Shown in pieces: positions 6,195 to 13,761 of a DNA stretch of 16,061 nucleotides. This DNA is from JAFALX01 sp036378495 (GTDB taxonomy: Bacteria; Chloroflexota; Dormibacteria; Aeolococcales; Aeolococcaceae). The stretch spans positions 1-16,061 of the forward strand of contig DASUWI010000059.1 of assembly GCA_036378495.1 (NCBI GenBank). The letters are read 5' to 3'. Every line of letters begins with the position of its first letter. Position 1 is the first letter of the stretch. The notes beneath the pieces were generated by a model. That model was not told the DNA's origin, made no database searches, and saw only the letters and a list, made by a program, of their open reading frames with translations. The translations under genes and the position numbers were made by a program.

Positions 6195-7780
6195 CCACGA
6201 CCGCCGACGAAGAGCAGGACCGCGCTCCCGGGCTCGAACAGCTCAGCGAGGAGCTCACCGAGCGGCGTGCACGTGCCCAGCAGATGGGCGGCGTGGAGCG
6301 CGTCGAACAGCAGCATGCGAAGCACAAGCTGACGGCGCGCGAGCGCATCGATCTCCTCTTCGACCGGGCGACCTTCCGCGAGTTCGGCCTGCTGGCGCAG
6401 CAGCACTCGCTCGGCGGCGGCGGGGACGATCCCGATCGCTCGCCCGCGGACGGCGTTGTCACGGGGGAGGGCCTCATCGACGGCCGGCGCGTGTACTGCG
6501 CCGCGTACGACTTCACCGTGATGGCGGGATCGATGGGGATGATCGGCGAGCAGAAGGTGGCGCGGCTGCGGCACAGGGCCCTGCTCAATCGCCTGCCGAT
6601 GGTGTGGCTGCTCGACTCGGCTGGGGCGCGCATCCAGGAGGCGGCGGGCAGCACGTTCGCCGGCAGTGGCGCGCTGTTCTACGAACAGGTGCAGATGAGC
6701 GGCGTGGTGCCGCAGGTGGCGGCGATGATGGGACCGTGCGCGGCAGGCACCGCGTACATCCCCGGGCTTGCCGATTTCGTGCCCATGGTGAAGGAGACGA
6801 GCAGCATGGCGCTCGGTGGCGCGCGGCTCGTGCGCGCCGCAACGGGCGAGGAGACAACCGACCACGCGATGGGTGGCAGCCAGGTCCACTGTCACGTGAG
6901 CGGTGTGGGCGACCTCGAGGTGGAGGACGACCACGCGTGCATCGCCGCGGTGCGCGAGTACCTGTCGTTCATGCCGTCGAACAACCGCGAGCTGCCGCCG
7001 CGGCACGAGCCTGGCGACGTGCGGGATCGCCGTGTCGACGGCCTTGAACGCATCGTGCCGGTGAATCCACGTGCCGCGTACGACATCCGCGCGGTGGTGC
7101 GCCGCCTGGTGGACGGCGGCCACGTGTTCGAGATCAAGCCCACATGGGCCCGCAACATCGTCACCGCGCTGGTGCGCTTCGACGGTCAGCCGGTGGGGCT
7201 CGTCGCGAACCAGCCGATGATCAAGGGCGGCGCGCTCGACATCGACGCTGCGGACAAGGCCGCGCGTTTCATCACGCTCTGCGACGCCTTCAACGTGCCG
7301 CTCGTCTTCCTGCAGGACGTCCCCGGGTTCATCGTCGGCACCGAGGTGGAACGCCAGGGCATCATCCGGCATGGCGCGAAGATGCTGTATGCGGTGAGCG
7401 AGGCGACCGTTCCCAAGGTCACCGTGGTGCTGCGCAAGGCCTACGGCGCCGGCTACTACGTGATGTGCGGCCGCGGCTACGAGCCCGACGGCCTGTACGC
7501 ATGGCCAACCGCCGAGATCTCGGTGATGGGCCCCGAGGGTGCGGTGGAGATCCTCTTCCCCAAGCAGATCGCCGCAGCCGGCGATCCCGCGGCGGCACGA
7601 GCCGAGTTGCTGTCAACGGTGCGTCGAACCATCGATCCCTACATCGCCGCGTCGTGGGCGTACGTCGACGACATCATCGACCCGGCGGACACCCGTCGTG
7701 TCATCATCGACGCCCTCGCGGGTGCATCGACAAAGCGGTTGTCGCGCCCCTGGCGCAAGCACGGCGTCCGGCCGGTCTGA
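6191..7780 (+). CDS. Acyl-CoA carboxylase carboxyltransferase (beta) subunit
   Basis: The enzyme moves CO2 from carboxybiotin to acetyl-, propionyl- or a related acyl-CoA. Both crotonase-like halves are present. The N-terminal half has DSAGARIQE (142-150 in this numbering) and the C-terminal half has DVPGF and AYGAGYYVM (417-425) with YAWPTAEISVMGPEGAVEILF following. In propionyl-CoA carboxylases the position aligned to Y423 is often aspartate and affects acyl chain choice; the alignment is by motif only. The first ATG (6284) would cut off the conserved N-terminal helix (LSEELTERRARAQQ before GGVERVEQQHAKHKLTARERIDLL). The only way to include it is CTG 6191, which overlaps the preceding TGA as CTGA and gives 529 residues, the normal family length. 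Conservative start: 6284. Confidence 0.93.
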   Translation: MTTTADEEQDRAPGLEQLSEELTERRARAQQMGGVERVEQQHAKHKLTARERIDLLFDRATFREFGLLAQQHSLGGGGDDPDRSPADGVVTGEGLIDGRRVYCAAYDFTVMAGSMGMIGEQKVARLRHRALLNRLPMVWLLDSAGARIQEAAGSTFAGSGALFYEQVQMSGVVPQVAAMMGPCAAGTAYIPGLADFVPMVKETSSMALGGARLVRAATGEETTDHAMGGSQVHCHVSGVGDLEVEDDHACIAAVREYLSFMPSNNRELPPRHEPGDVRDRRVDGLERIVPVNPRAAYDIRAVVRRLVDGGHVFEIKPTWARNIVTALVRFDGQPVGLVANQPMIKGGALDIDAADKAARFITLCDAFNVPLVFLQDVPGFIVGTEVERQGIIRHGAKMLYAVSEATVPKVTVVLRKAYGAGYYVMCGRGYEPDGLYAWPTAEISVMGPEGAVEILFPKQIAAAGDPAAARAELLSTVRRTIDPYIAASWAYVDDIIDPADTRRVIIDALAGASTKRLSRPWRKHGVRPV

Positions 7781-7816
7781 GCCACGGCCGGCCACCGCAG
7801 CATGGAGTGTTGCCGA

Positions 7817-8035
7817 GTGGCGGAGGTCAAGGCCGAGCTCGTGGGCAATCTCTGGAAGATCGTCACCGAGGTGGGTCAGCCGGTCGAGGAGGACGACACG
7901 CTGATGATCCTGGAGTCGATGAAGATGGAGATCCCGATCACCACACCCATCAGCGGTGTCGTCACGCAGATCCTCGTGCGTGAGGGCGACGTGGTGCAGG
8001 AGGGTCAAACCGTTGCGATCGTCGAACCGTCCTAG
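7817..8035 (+). CDS. Biotin carboxyl carrier protein (small, free-standing)
   Basis: This 72-residue biotinyl/lipoyl-type domain has the biotin attachment motif ESMKMEIP, with the lysine at residue 36 expected to be biotinylated by biotin ligase. It carries CO2 between a biotin carboxylase and the carboxyltransferase just upstream. The whole protein is the bare domain, beginning AEVKAELVGNLWKIV, without the Ala/Pro linker of long BCCPs. GTG 7817 is preferred because GGAG (7804-7807) lies 9 nt before it and it fits the domain boundary; ATG 7802 is in frame but has no ribosome site and adds five residues. It follows the carboxyltransferase by 36 nt. No biotin carboxylase gene is nearby. Confidence 0.92.
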   Translation: MAEVKAELVGNLWKIVTEVGQPVEEDDTLMILESMKMEIPITTPISGVVTQILVREGDVVQEGQTVAIVEPS

Positions 8036-8045
8036 GGAGAGAACG

Positions 8046-8573
8046 CTGCGCGGCGGTCTCGCGCGTCGCTGCGCCGCGATTCTCGGCGCACCACTGGCGC
8101 TGCTGACAGTGGCGTCGTGCGGCAGCTCGTCAACCGCCACCACGATGGCGCAGTTCATCAGCGAGGCCAACGCCATCTGCACGTCGAGCAGCGCGTCGAG
8201 CGCGGCGGTGCCGCAGCCGAGCGTGGCAGGATCGCTGGTCAGCCCGACCGCCAAGGATCTGCCCGCCATCGCCACGTACCTGGGCAACCAGGTCAGCGTG
8301 CTGCAGAACACGATCACGCGGCTGAAGGCGCTGGGCGCGCCGCCGTCGAACGGCACCGCGTGGAACCAGGGGATCGCGGCGATCCAGTCCTCGGTCAATG
8401 ACGCCAAGGCCGCGCAGGCCGCGGCCCAGGCGGGCAACGTGACGACGTACACGCAGGCGCTGAGCCGCATCGTGCAGGACGGCACCAGCATCGACCGCGG
8501 CTTCGGCACCGTCGGCGCCAGCGCGTGCACCAGCACCGCGCCCGCAACGTCGGCGCCGAGCCCGAGTCCGTAA
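8046..8573 (+). CDS. Small secreted lipoprotein of unknown function
   Basis: With a CTG start at 8046 the product is 175 residues. It has an N-terminal arginine-containing segment, a hydrophobic core and the lipobox-like VASC with the lipidated cysteine at residue 25, followed by a Gly/Ser linker. The mature part is mostly helical, with a cysteine in the ANAIC motif and another in GASAC near the end that could form a disulfide. The tail is PSPSP. GGGAG (8035-8039) is 6 nt before the CTG, and no ATG, GTG or TTG lies in frame between the previous stop and the signal peptide; ATG 8144 would lose the signal. It starts 10 nt after the biotin carrier gene. Helical lipoproteins of this general look are common in high-GC Gram-positives; no function is known to me. 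Confidence 0.7.
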   Translation: MRGGLARRCAAILGAPLALLTVASCGSSSTATTMAQFISEANAICTSSSASSAAVPQPSVAGSLVSPTAKDLPAIATYLGNQVSVLQNTITRLKALGAPPSNGTAWNQGIAAIQSSVNDAKAAQAAAQAGNVTTYTQALSRIVQDGTSIDRGFGTVGASACTSTAPATSAPSPSP

Positions 8574-8629
8574 CGCGGGGCAGCGCCGCCTCGTGACGCG
8601 ATGACGTAACGCGGCCGCCGCCGCGGTGC

Positions 8630-8635
8630 GACGAT
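8630..8635 (+). promoter_or_regulatory. Candidate -10 box for a leaderless RDD transcript
   Basis: GACGAT matches TACGAT at five of six positions and ends 6 nt before GTG 8642, which lacks a ribosome site. The spacing fits leaderless initiation. The evidence is weak on its own. Confidence 0.3.
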
Positions 8636-8641
8636 GGCCGC

Positions 8642-9415
8642 GTGAGCAGCCCTCCACCCCCGGACACGCTTCGGGTGCAGACGGCCGACAACGTGCCGTT
8701 GGGGTATGCGACAGCCGGGCTGGGGAGCCGGATGGTGGCGCAGCTGATCGACAACGCGATCGCGGTCGCGCTCGTCTTCGCGGTCGTCCTCGCCGTGCTC
8801 GCCGCCGGCTCGTTCGCCTCGCCGCAGGGCGCGGAATGGAGTGTCGGAGCCGCGGCCGGCGCTGCATTTCTCGTCTACTTCGGCTATTTCCTGGTGGCGG
8901 AGACGGTCACCGGTGGCCGCACCTTCGGCAAGTCGGCGATGGGACTGCGCGTGGTGCGTCTGGACGGATCCGCTCCGGACTTCGCGGCGTTCCTGGTGCG
9001 CAACCTGGTGCGGATCATCGATGTCGGCGTGTTCTATGCCGGCCTGCTGGTGATGTTCTTTCACCCGCTGTCACGCCGGCTCGGCGATCTCGCCGCGGGA
9101 ACCGTGGTGATCCGCGAGCGGCAGAACATCTCGCTGGCCGCGGTGGCCGCCCCGCTGCCCCTGATCCTGCGCACCCCCGATGCGGGCCCGCCGATCGACG
9201 GCATCGAGCGCCTCGGGGCCCACGAGCAGAACGCGCTGCGCGTCTTCCTCAGCCGCCAGGGCCTCGCCCCGCAGCTGCGGGCGCACCTGGCCGGGCAGAT
9301 GGCGGCGAAGCTGTACGAGCGGCTGGAGCTGCCCTGGGGCGCGCCCGAGCGCATGTGGGCGCCGGAGATGTTCCTCGAGCGGCTCTATCTGCAGCTGGCG
9401 GCGCGCGGGCAGTGA
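8642..9415 (+). CDS. RDD family membrane protein with C-terminal cytoplasmic extension
   Basis: This 257-residue protein has an RDD domain. It shows the conserved Arg and Asp in GSRMVAQLID (R30, D37), three or so membrane helices to about residue 145, FGKSAMGLRVV in the middle and RRLGDLAAGTVVI at the end of the domain. The last 90 residues (about 165-257) are helical and charged, probably cytoplasmic. RDD proteins are proposed transporters or membrane scaffolds; the exact role here is unknown. GTG 8642 has no ribosome site but a possible leaderless -10 box. The stop overlaps the SpoIIM-like gene by 4 nt (GTGA), so the two are translationally coupled. This RDD/SpoIIM pairing is common next to MoxR/DUF58 genes, which lie convergently at 12474-16061. 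Confidence 0.88.
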   Translation: MSSPPPPDTLRVQTADNVPLGYATAGLGSRMVAQLIDNAIAVALVFAVVLAVLAAGSFASPQGAEWSVGAAAGAAFLVYFGYFLVAETVTGGRTFGKSAMGLRVVRLDGSAPDFAAFLVRNLVRIIDVGVFYAGLLVMFFHPLSRRLGDLAAGTVVIRERQNISLAAVAAPLPLILRTPDAGPPIDGIERLGAHEQNALRVFLSRQGLAPQLRAHLAGQMAAKLYERLELPWGAPERMWAPEMFLERLYLQLAARGQ

Positions 9416-10416
9416 CGCTGGAGTCGTTCATCGCCGATCGCCGGCAGCGCTGGGCCGAGCTCGAGGCTGCCGTGAAGCGCGCGCGCCGCGGCCGGCTGCG
9501 CGGCGTTCCCGCGCAGGACATCGAGCGGTTCGGGCTCCTCCTGCGGCACACCGCGAGCGATCTCGCCATCGCCCGCCGCGACCACCCGGAGGCGCCCGTC
9601 ACCGAGTACCTGAACGCCCTGTGCGCACGCGCGCATCCCCTCCTGTACCGCGGCACGCCCATCCGCATGTCATCGCTGGCGTCCTTCTACGTCACCGGCC
9701 TGCCGCGTGCGTTCCGGGCCGCGTGGCCCTACGTGCTGGCGTCGCTCGCGTTGCTGGCGCTCGGGTTTCTCGCCGGCTGGCTGGCGGTGGAGCTGCGCCC
9801 CGACCTGCGCGCGACGCTCGTGCCGCAGTCGCTGTTCGATCAGATGGCCCGCGGGCAGATCCAGGCCAACGTGCCCGATGCGCCGCTGGCCGCCTCGTTC
9901 ATCATCCAGAACAACATCCGTGTCGCGCTGGTGTGCTTCGCGGGCGGCGTCCTCCTGGGGCTGCCCACCGCCCTGATCCTGCTCGCCAACGGCTGGCTGC
10001 TGGGCACGATCGCCGCCGCGGTGCACCTCGGCGGGTACGACCTCGCGTTCTGGTCGCTGATCGTCCCGCACGGCCTGATCGAGCTCAGCGTGATCGTCAT
10101 CGCCGGTGGCACCGGCCTGATGCTCGGCGGCTCCATCCTGCGCCCCGGTCACCTGCGGCGCGGCGAGGCCCTCGGTGCCGCGGGGCGCCGCGCGGCGACG
10201 CTGGCGCTGGGGGCGGCGACGCTGCTGATCGTCGCGGGCACGCTCGAAGCCTTTGTGTCGCCGAGCGGCCTGCCCGGCGCCGCCAAGCTGGCGATCGGTG
10301 CGGTGACCGGCCTCCTGCTCTATTCGTGGTTGCTGCTGGGTGGCCGGCGGAGCCGGCGTCCGGCTCCGCAGCCGTCCTTCGATGCGATCATGGCTGTGAG
10401 CGGAGCCCAACCCTGA
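9412..10416 (+). CDS. Stage II sporulation protein M (SpoIIM/DUF95) family membrane protein
   Basis: The 334-residue product begins TLESFIADRRQRWAELE with a soluble helical N-terminal region (about 1-95). At least five hydrophobic segments follow, from about residue 103 onward. The stretch FIIQNNIRVALVCFAGGVLLGLPTALIL and the later VPHGLIELSVIVIAGGTGL are characteristic of the SpoIIM/DUF95 family. In Bacillus, SpoIIM takes part in engulfment; in non-sporulating high-GC bacteria relatives are found beside RDD and MoxR genes and their role is not settled, so no sporulation is implied. Start GTG 9412 overlaps the RDD stop as GTGA. A long open frame extends upstream to 8626 but is the shadow of the RDD gene. 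IspH follows 16 nt downstream. Confidence 0.88.
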   Translation: MTLESFIADRRQRWAELEAAVKRARRGRLRGVPAQDIERFGLLLRHTASDLAIARRDHPEAPVTEYLNALCARAHPLLYRGTPIRMSSLASFYVTGLPRAFRAAWPYVLASLALLALGFLAGWLAVELRPDLRATLVPQSLFDQMARGQIQANVPDAPLAASFIIQNNIRVALVCFAGGVLLGLPTALILLANGWLLGTIAAAVHLGGYDLAFWSLIVPHGLIELSVIVIAGGTGLMLGGSILRPGHLRRGEALGAAGRRAATLALGAATLLIVAGTLEAFVSPSGLPGAAKLAIGAVTGLLLYSWLLLGGRRSRRPAPQPSFDAIMAVSGAQP

Positions 10417-10432
10417 GGTAACAACGCAAGCC

Positions 10433-11323
10433 ATGGAAGTCGTCCGCATCACGCCCCGCGGGTACTGCCACGGAGTCGTCGAGGCGATCCGCATGGCCAA
10501 GCGCGTCGGCGCCGAACGCTCCGAGCAGGAGCCGGTGACGATGCTCGGCTACCTGGTGCACAACGAGCACGTGACCCGCGAGCTCCAGGAAGCCGGTGTG
10601 GCCCTGATCGCGGAGACCGACCGCATGAAGGGCCTCGAGCAGGTGCGCAGCGGGACTGTGATCTTCACCGCCCACGGCATCTCGCCGAGGGTGGTGCAGG
10701 CGGCGCGCGACCGCGGCCTGAACGTGGTCGACGCGACGTGCTCGGACGTCACCCGCACCCACGACCTGGTTCGCGAGCTGGTGGGCAGCGGCCACCACGT
10801 CGTGTACATCGGCAAGCGCGGCCATCCGGAGCCGGCGGGGGTGATGGGCATCGCGCCGGAGTCGATCACGCTCGTCGAGGCCATCGACGAGGTGGAGTCG
10901 CTCGACCTCCCGGCGGAGCAGCCCCTCGCGGTCACGTGTCAGACGACGCTCTCGGTGTGGGACACCAAGGCGATCATCGACCGGCTCGTCGAGCGCTTTC
11001 CGCACATCGAGGTGCACAACGAGATCTGCCTCGCCACCCAGGAGCGCCAGGAAGCCGCGGTGCTGGCCGCCGACTCCGTCGACTGTGTGGTCGTCGTCGG
11101 CAGCAAGCGCAGCAGCAACAGCCTGCGGCTGGTGCAGGTGGTGCAGGAGAAGGCAGGCAAGCCCGCGTTCCTGGTGGACACCGCCGCCGACATCGATCCC
11201 GCATGGTTCGACGGGGTCGGCCGCATCGGAGTCACCGCCGGCGCCTCGACCCCGACTCAGATCACGCGACAGGTGATCGCGGCGATCGAGGCCATCCCGC
11301 CGCTGGGCGCCGCCCCCCGGTGA
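10433..11323 (+). CDS. ispH: 4-hydroxy-3-methylbut-2-enyl diphosphate reductase
   Basis: IspH (LytB) makes the final step of the MEP isoprenoid pathway, reducing HMBPP to IPP and DMAPP in the cytoplasm with an iron-sulfur cluster. The 296-residue length is close to the bacterial norm. The three cluster cysteines are present: C12 in PRGYCHGV, C103 in DATCSDV and C199 in NEICLATQERQ. Substrate residues are also in place: H43 (LVHNEHV), H81 (TAHGI), H131 and E133 (RGHPEPAGVMG; the proton-donor glutamate), QTTLS near 170-174, SKRSSNS, and GVTAGASTP near the end. ATG 10433 fits the family N-terminus; a TGAGG is rather far upstream (about 14 nt). Spacing of 16 nt from the SpoIIM-like gene suggests cotranscription, an unusual company for this housekeeping enzyme. 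Confidence 0.97.
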   Translation: MEVVRITPRGYCHGVVEAIRMAKRVGAERSEQEPVTMLGYLVHNEHVTRELQEAGVALIAETDRMKGLEQVRSGTVIFTAHGISPRVVQAARDRGLNVVDATCSDVTRTHDLVRELVGSGHHVVYIGKRGHPEPAGVMGIAPESITLVEAIDEVESLDLPAEQPLAVTCQTTLSVWDTKAIIDRLVERFPHIEVHNEICLATQERQEAAVLAADSVDCVVVVGSKRSSNSLRLVQVVQEKAGKPAFLVDTAADIDPAWFDGVGRIGVTAGASTPTQITRQVIAAIEAIPPLGAAPR

Positions 11324-11345
11324 CCGCCCGCTAACAGTTCCGAGA

Positions 11346-11363
11346 CGCGCATGAGCATGCGCG
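11346..11363. promoter_or_regulatory. 18-bp palindrome, candidate operator
   Basis: CGCGCATG-AG-CATGCGCG has perfect 8-bp arms and a 2-bp centre. It covers the -35 region expected for the -10 box at 11374-11379, so a bound regulator would interfere with or replace -35 contacts. A structural hairpin role is also possible. Confidence 0.45.
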
Positions 11364-11373
11364 CCACCGCGCG

Positions 11374-11379
11374 TAGCAT
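11374..11379 (+). promoter_or_regulatory. -10 box for a leaderless transcript
   Basis: TAGCAT fits TANNNT and ends 7 nt before GTG 11387, the spacing expected when transcription starts on the start codon. No ribosome site precedes GTG 11387. Confidence 0.5.
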
Positions 11380-11386
11380 CGGGCCC

Positions 11387-11827
11387 GTGGCCACACGCGG
11401 CTTTGCTCCCCCCGCCGCTCCGCTCAGCATCCGCACCGTCCGGCTCCTGCTCATGCTGGAGGCCGGCCTGCTCATCCTCTCCGGGTTGTTCGCGGCACTG
11501 ATCGGGATCGTGCTCGGGCCGGGCAACGCGATCCCGTTCGCCGGCGTCGAGGTGAGCGCCGGCGGCGCTGTGGCGCTGGGGCTCTTCTACGGCGCGCTCG
11601 GGGTCGCGGCCACGTACATCGCCGTGGAGCTGCGCCGCCTGCCGGCGTGGACCCGCGTGGCCACGATCGTCCTGCAGGCGGTGCTGATCGTGCTCTTCCT
11701 GGCGCGCGGCGACTTCTCGGTCAGCCTGGGCGTCAGCGTCGCCCTCTGCCTTGCCATCTCCGGGCTGATGCTCTCGCCGAGCGCCGGCGCCGCCCTCGCT
11801 GCTCCCTCGAGCACGGCCGACCGCTGA
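11387..11827 (+). CDS. Small integral membrane protein, unknown function
   Basis: The product has about 146 residues and four predicted membrane helices: LLLMLEAGLLILSGLFAALI, the alanine/glycine-rich VALGLFYGALGVAATYIAV, VATIVLQAVLIVLFL, and a last one around VSLGVSVALCLAISGLML. Short charged loops contain EVSAGG and ELRRLPAW. I do not recognise the family. GTG 11387 is chosen over the in-frame ATGs at 11351 and 11357 because those lie in the palindrome upstream of the -10 box TAGCAT (11374-11379), which would place the transcription start at the GTG. The next gene starts 3 nt after its stop, so it is probably cotranscribed with the second RDD protein. Confidence 0.7.
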   Translation: MATRGFAPPAAPLSIRTVRLLLMLEAGLLILSGLFAALIGIVLGPGNAIPFAGVEVSAGGAVALGLFYGALGVAATYIAVELRRLPAWTRVATIVLQAVLIVLFLARGDFSVSLGVSVALCLAISGLMLSPSAGAALAAPSSTADR

Positions 11828-11830
11828 GCC

Positions 11831-12433
11831 ATGGCAGGCATCCCGCCTGCGCCCCCGGCGGGGCCGCCACCACCCCCGCCGCCGCCGACCTCGTATCCAC
11901 CGCCGTACGGGTACCCATCCCCCTACGGCGCCGCGCCACCGTACGCGGCCACCGGCCCCGGGCCGGGGCTGCGCTACGCCGGCTTCTGGATCCGCTTCCT
12001 CGCATACCTGGTCGACGCCGTGATCCTCGACGTCCCGCTGGGTGTGATCGGCTATCTCATCCTCAGCCCGTCAATCCACGTCACGTGCACCCCCATCGAT
12101 CAGTCCTTCGGGCAGTACCAGTGCGCAGGGCTGACCACTGCCAACTCGCTGCTGCCGCTGCTCGTGCTGGGCGCGCTCGCGGTCACCGGCGTGTACTTCG
12201 TCGTGTGCTGGTCGAAGTACCAGCGGACCGCCGGGCAGGCCCTGTGCGGGCTGCGCGTCGTTGACGCCGCAACCGGCGGACGCATCAGCACGAGCCGGGC
12301 GATCGGCCGCTTCGTCGGTTTCATCGTCAGCTCCTGGGTGCTCGACATCGGCTTGATCTGGGCGGCATTCGACGCGCAGAAGCAGGGCTGGCACGACAAG
12401 ATGGCGAGCACCTTCGTCGTCCGACGGACGTAG
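11831..12433 (+). CDS. RDD family membrane protein with proline-rich N-terminus
   Basis: This 200-residue protein has residues 1-46 very rich in Pro, Tyr and Gly (a run of eight prolines at 12-19, then YPPPYGYPSPYG). An RDD domain follows: R55 and D62 in GFWIRFLAYLVDAVIL, a second helix around SLLPLLVLGALAVTGVYFVVCW, the GQALCGLRVVDAATGGRIS motif, a helix near FIVSSWVLDIGLIWAAF, and the closing WHDKMASTFVV. Two cysteines in the outer loop (VTCTP and YQCAG) may form a disulfide. RDD proteins with such proline/tyrosine-rich tails are frequent in Actinobacteria. It follows the small membrane protein by 3 nt and is the last gene before the convergent DUF58 gene, 40 bp away. Transport or scaffold function is only a family guess. 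Confidence 0.88.
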   Translation: MAGIPPAPPAGPPPPPPPPTSYPPPYGYPSPYGAAPPYAATGPGPGLRYAGFWIRFLAYLVDAVILDVPLGVIGYLILSPSIHVTCTPIDQSFGQYQCAGLTTANSLLPLLVLGALAVTGVYFVVCWSKYQRTAGQALCGLRVVDAATGGRISTSRAIGRFVGFIVSSWVLDIGLIWAAFDAQKQGWHDKMASTFVVRRT

Positions 12434-12473
12434 CGGGAGCGCACGCAGCCGGCACGCGGTCGGCCGAGGACGC

Positions 12474-13757
12474 TCACAGCGCGGCGCGACGTTTGAGCTC
12501 GAGGTAGCGGTTGACCAGCCGGGGCGAGAGCGTGCGCGCGTCCGCGTCGATGGTGGCGACGCCGCTGCGCTCCAGCAGCTGCAGCGTTGCGGCGCGGTCG
12601 GCGAGCAACCCGGCGGCCACGGCGCGCGCGTAGACGTCGGCGCCGGAGCGCGGCTCGCGACGGGCCATGTCGTCGACGGCAGGGTCGCGAACGGTGACCA
12701 CGAGCGGCAGGTGGCGGCGGCGGAGCCGTACGCATTGGCGGACCAGCGCCCCGCTCTGGTCGGGGTCGAGCAGATCGGTGAACAGCACCACGAGCGCTCG
12801 GCGCCGCTGCCAGCGGCTCAGGTACGCGAGCGCCTCGTCGTAGTCGGCCTCGGTCTCCCCGGCACGGAGCGGGCGGACGGCGTCGAGGAACCGCCGCAGC
12901 TGGGCGGCGCCGCTGCGCGGCGCGAGTGTCGCGGTAACCGTGTCGGCGAACGCCAGCAGGCCGGCGCGGTCGCCGCTGTGCAGTGCCACGTGCGTCAACA
13001 GCAGTGCCGCGTTGATCGCGTGATCCAGCTTGGTGAGCTCGCCGGCGCCCACCCCCATGAGCCGGCCGTGATCCAGGCACGCGATCACCGGCTGGGCTCG
13101 CTCCGGCATCAGGTCGGTGGCCATGAGCCGGCCGGTGCGAGCCGTGGCACGCCAGTTGATGGATCGCAGCGGGTCGTCGGGCACCGCTTCGCGCACGCGT
13201 TCGAACTCGGTGCCCTCGGTGCGCATCCGCAGCGTTCGCACCCCGAGCTCGGCGAGCTGCCCGCGTCGCGCCAGCGCCTCGTACACGCGCACCGCGCTGA
13301 TGTCCGCATCGACCGGGAGGGTTTCCTGCGTGCCGTGCGCATGCTGCCGCCAGCCCAGCCGCCACGGGCCTTCGATGCGCACGACGGTGCGCCCGAGGGG
13401 CAGCTCACCGCGGACGCGGGGGGCGAGGGTGTAGGCGAGGTCGGCGGGCAGACGCACACCCCACTCGTCGGCCGAAGCATGCGCCGCGGCCGGCAGCTCC
13501 TCGCGCACCCGGGCATGGGCGCGCGGTCCGTGAACATGAACGCGCACCGTGTTGGCAACGCCCACGGAGAGCAGCGCGTCGTGATCGCGCGTCACGCGCA
13601 GCGCAGCGGCCCCGGGGGCGCGGCGGCCGTCGACGACGATGAGCACGGCCGCCACGGCCATCGCCACCAGGCCCGCGATGAAGAGCCCCGGCGCCGCTGC
13701 CCCGGCACCGACGAGCACCAGCGGCAGGGCCAGCAGTGCGGCGCCGCGCCAGGTCAC
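12474..13757 (-). CDS. DUF58 domain protein
   Basis: The 427-residue product begins with two hydrophobic helices (LLALPLVLVGAGAAAPGLF and LFIAGLVAMAVAAVLIVV). A beta-rich extracytoplasmic-like region follows, then the DUF58 core with RSINWRATARTGRLM at about 198-212 and a vWA-like C-terminal half (VIACLDHGRLM, VVLFTDLLD). DUF58 proteins are almost always encoded beside MoxR ATPases and are thought to be their partners. Here the MoxR stop and this GTG start (13757) are 4 nt apart. The open frame continues to 14111, but that part is a shadow of MoxR. It is the last gene of the minus-strand operon. The molecular function is not established. Confidence 0.9.
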   Translation of the reverse strand: MTWRGAALLALPLVLVGAGAAAPGLFIAGLVAMAVAAVLIVVDGRRAPGAAALRVTRDHDALLSVGVANTVRVHVHGPRAHARVREELPAAAHASADEWGVRLPADLAYTLAPRVRGELPLGRTVVRIEGPWRLGWRQHAHGTQETLPVDADISAVRVYEALARRGQLAELGVRTLRMRTEGTEFERVREAVPDDPLRSINWRATARTGRLMATDLMPERAQPVIACLDHGRLMGVGAGELTKLDHAINAALLLTHVALHSGDRAGLLAFADTVTATLAPRSGAAQLRRFLDAVRPLRAGETEADYDEALAYLSRWQRRRALVVLFTDLLDPDQSGALVRQCVRLRRRHLPLVVTVRDPAVDDMARREPRSGADVYARAVAAGLLADRAATLQLLERSGVATIDADARTLSPRLVNRYLELKRRAAL

Positions 13758-13761
13758 GCGC

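Noticed and set aside
8569..8614. Repeated CGTAACGCGG upstream of the first RDD gene
   Set aside because: Two 10-bp copies 36 bp apart, the first overlapping a stop codon; GC-rich and without symmetry, so chance is likely.
12434..12476. Bidirectional terminator between the convergent RDD and DUF58 genes
   Set aside because: Only short complementary segments (GAGCG with CGCTC, GCCG with CGGC), a long loop and no T-tract.
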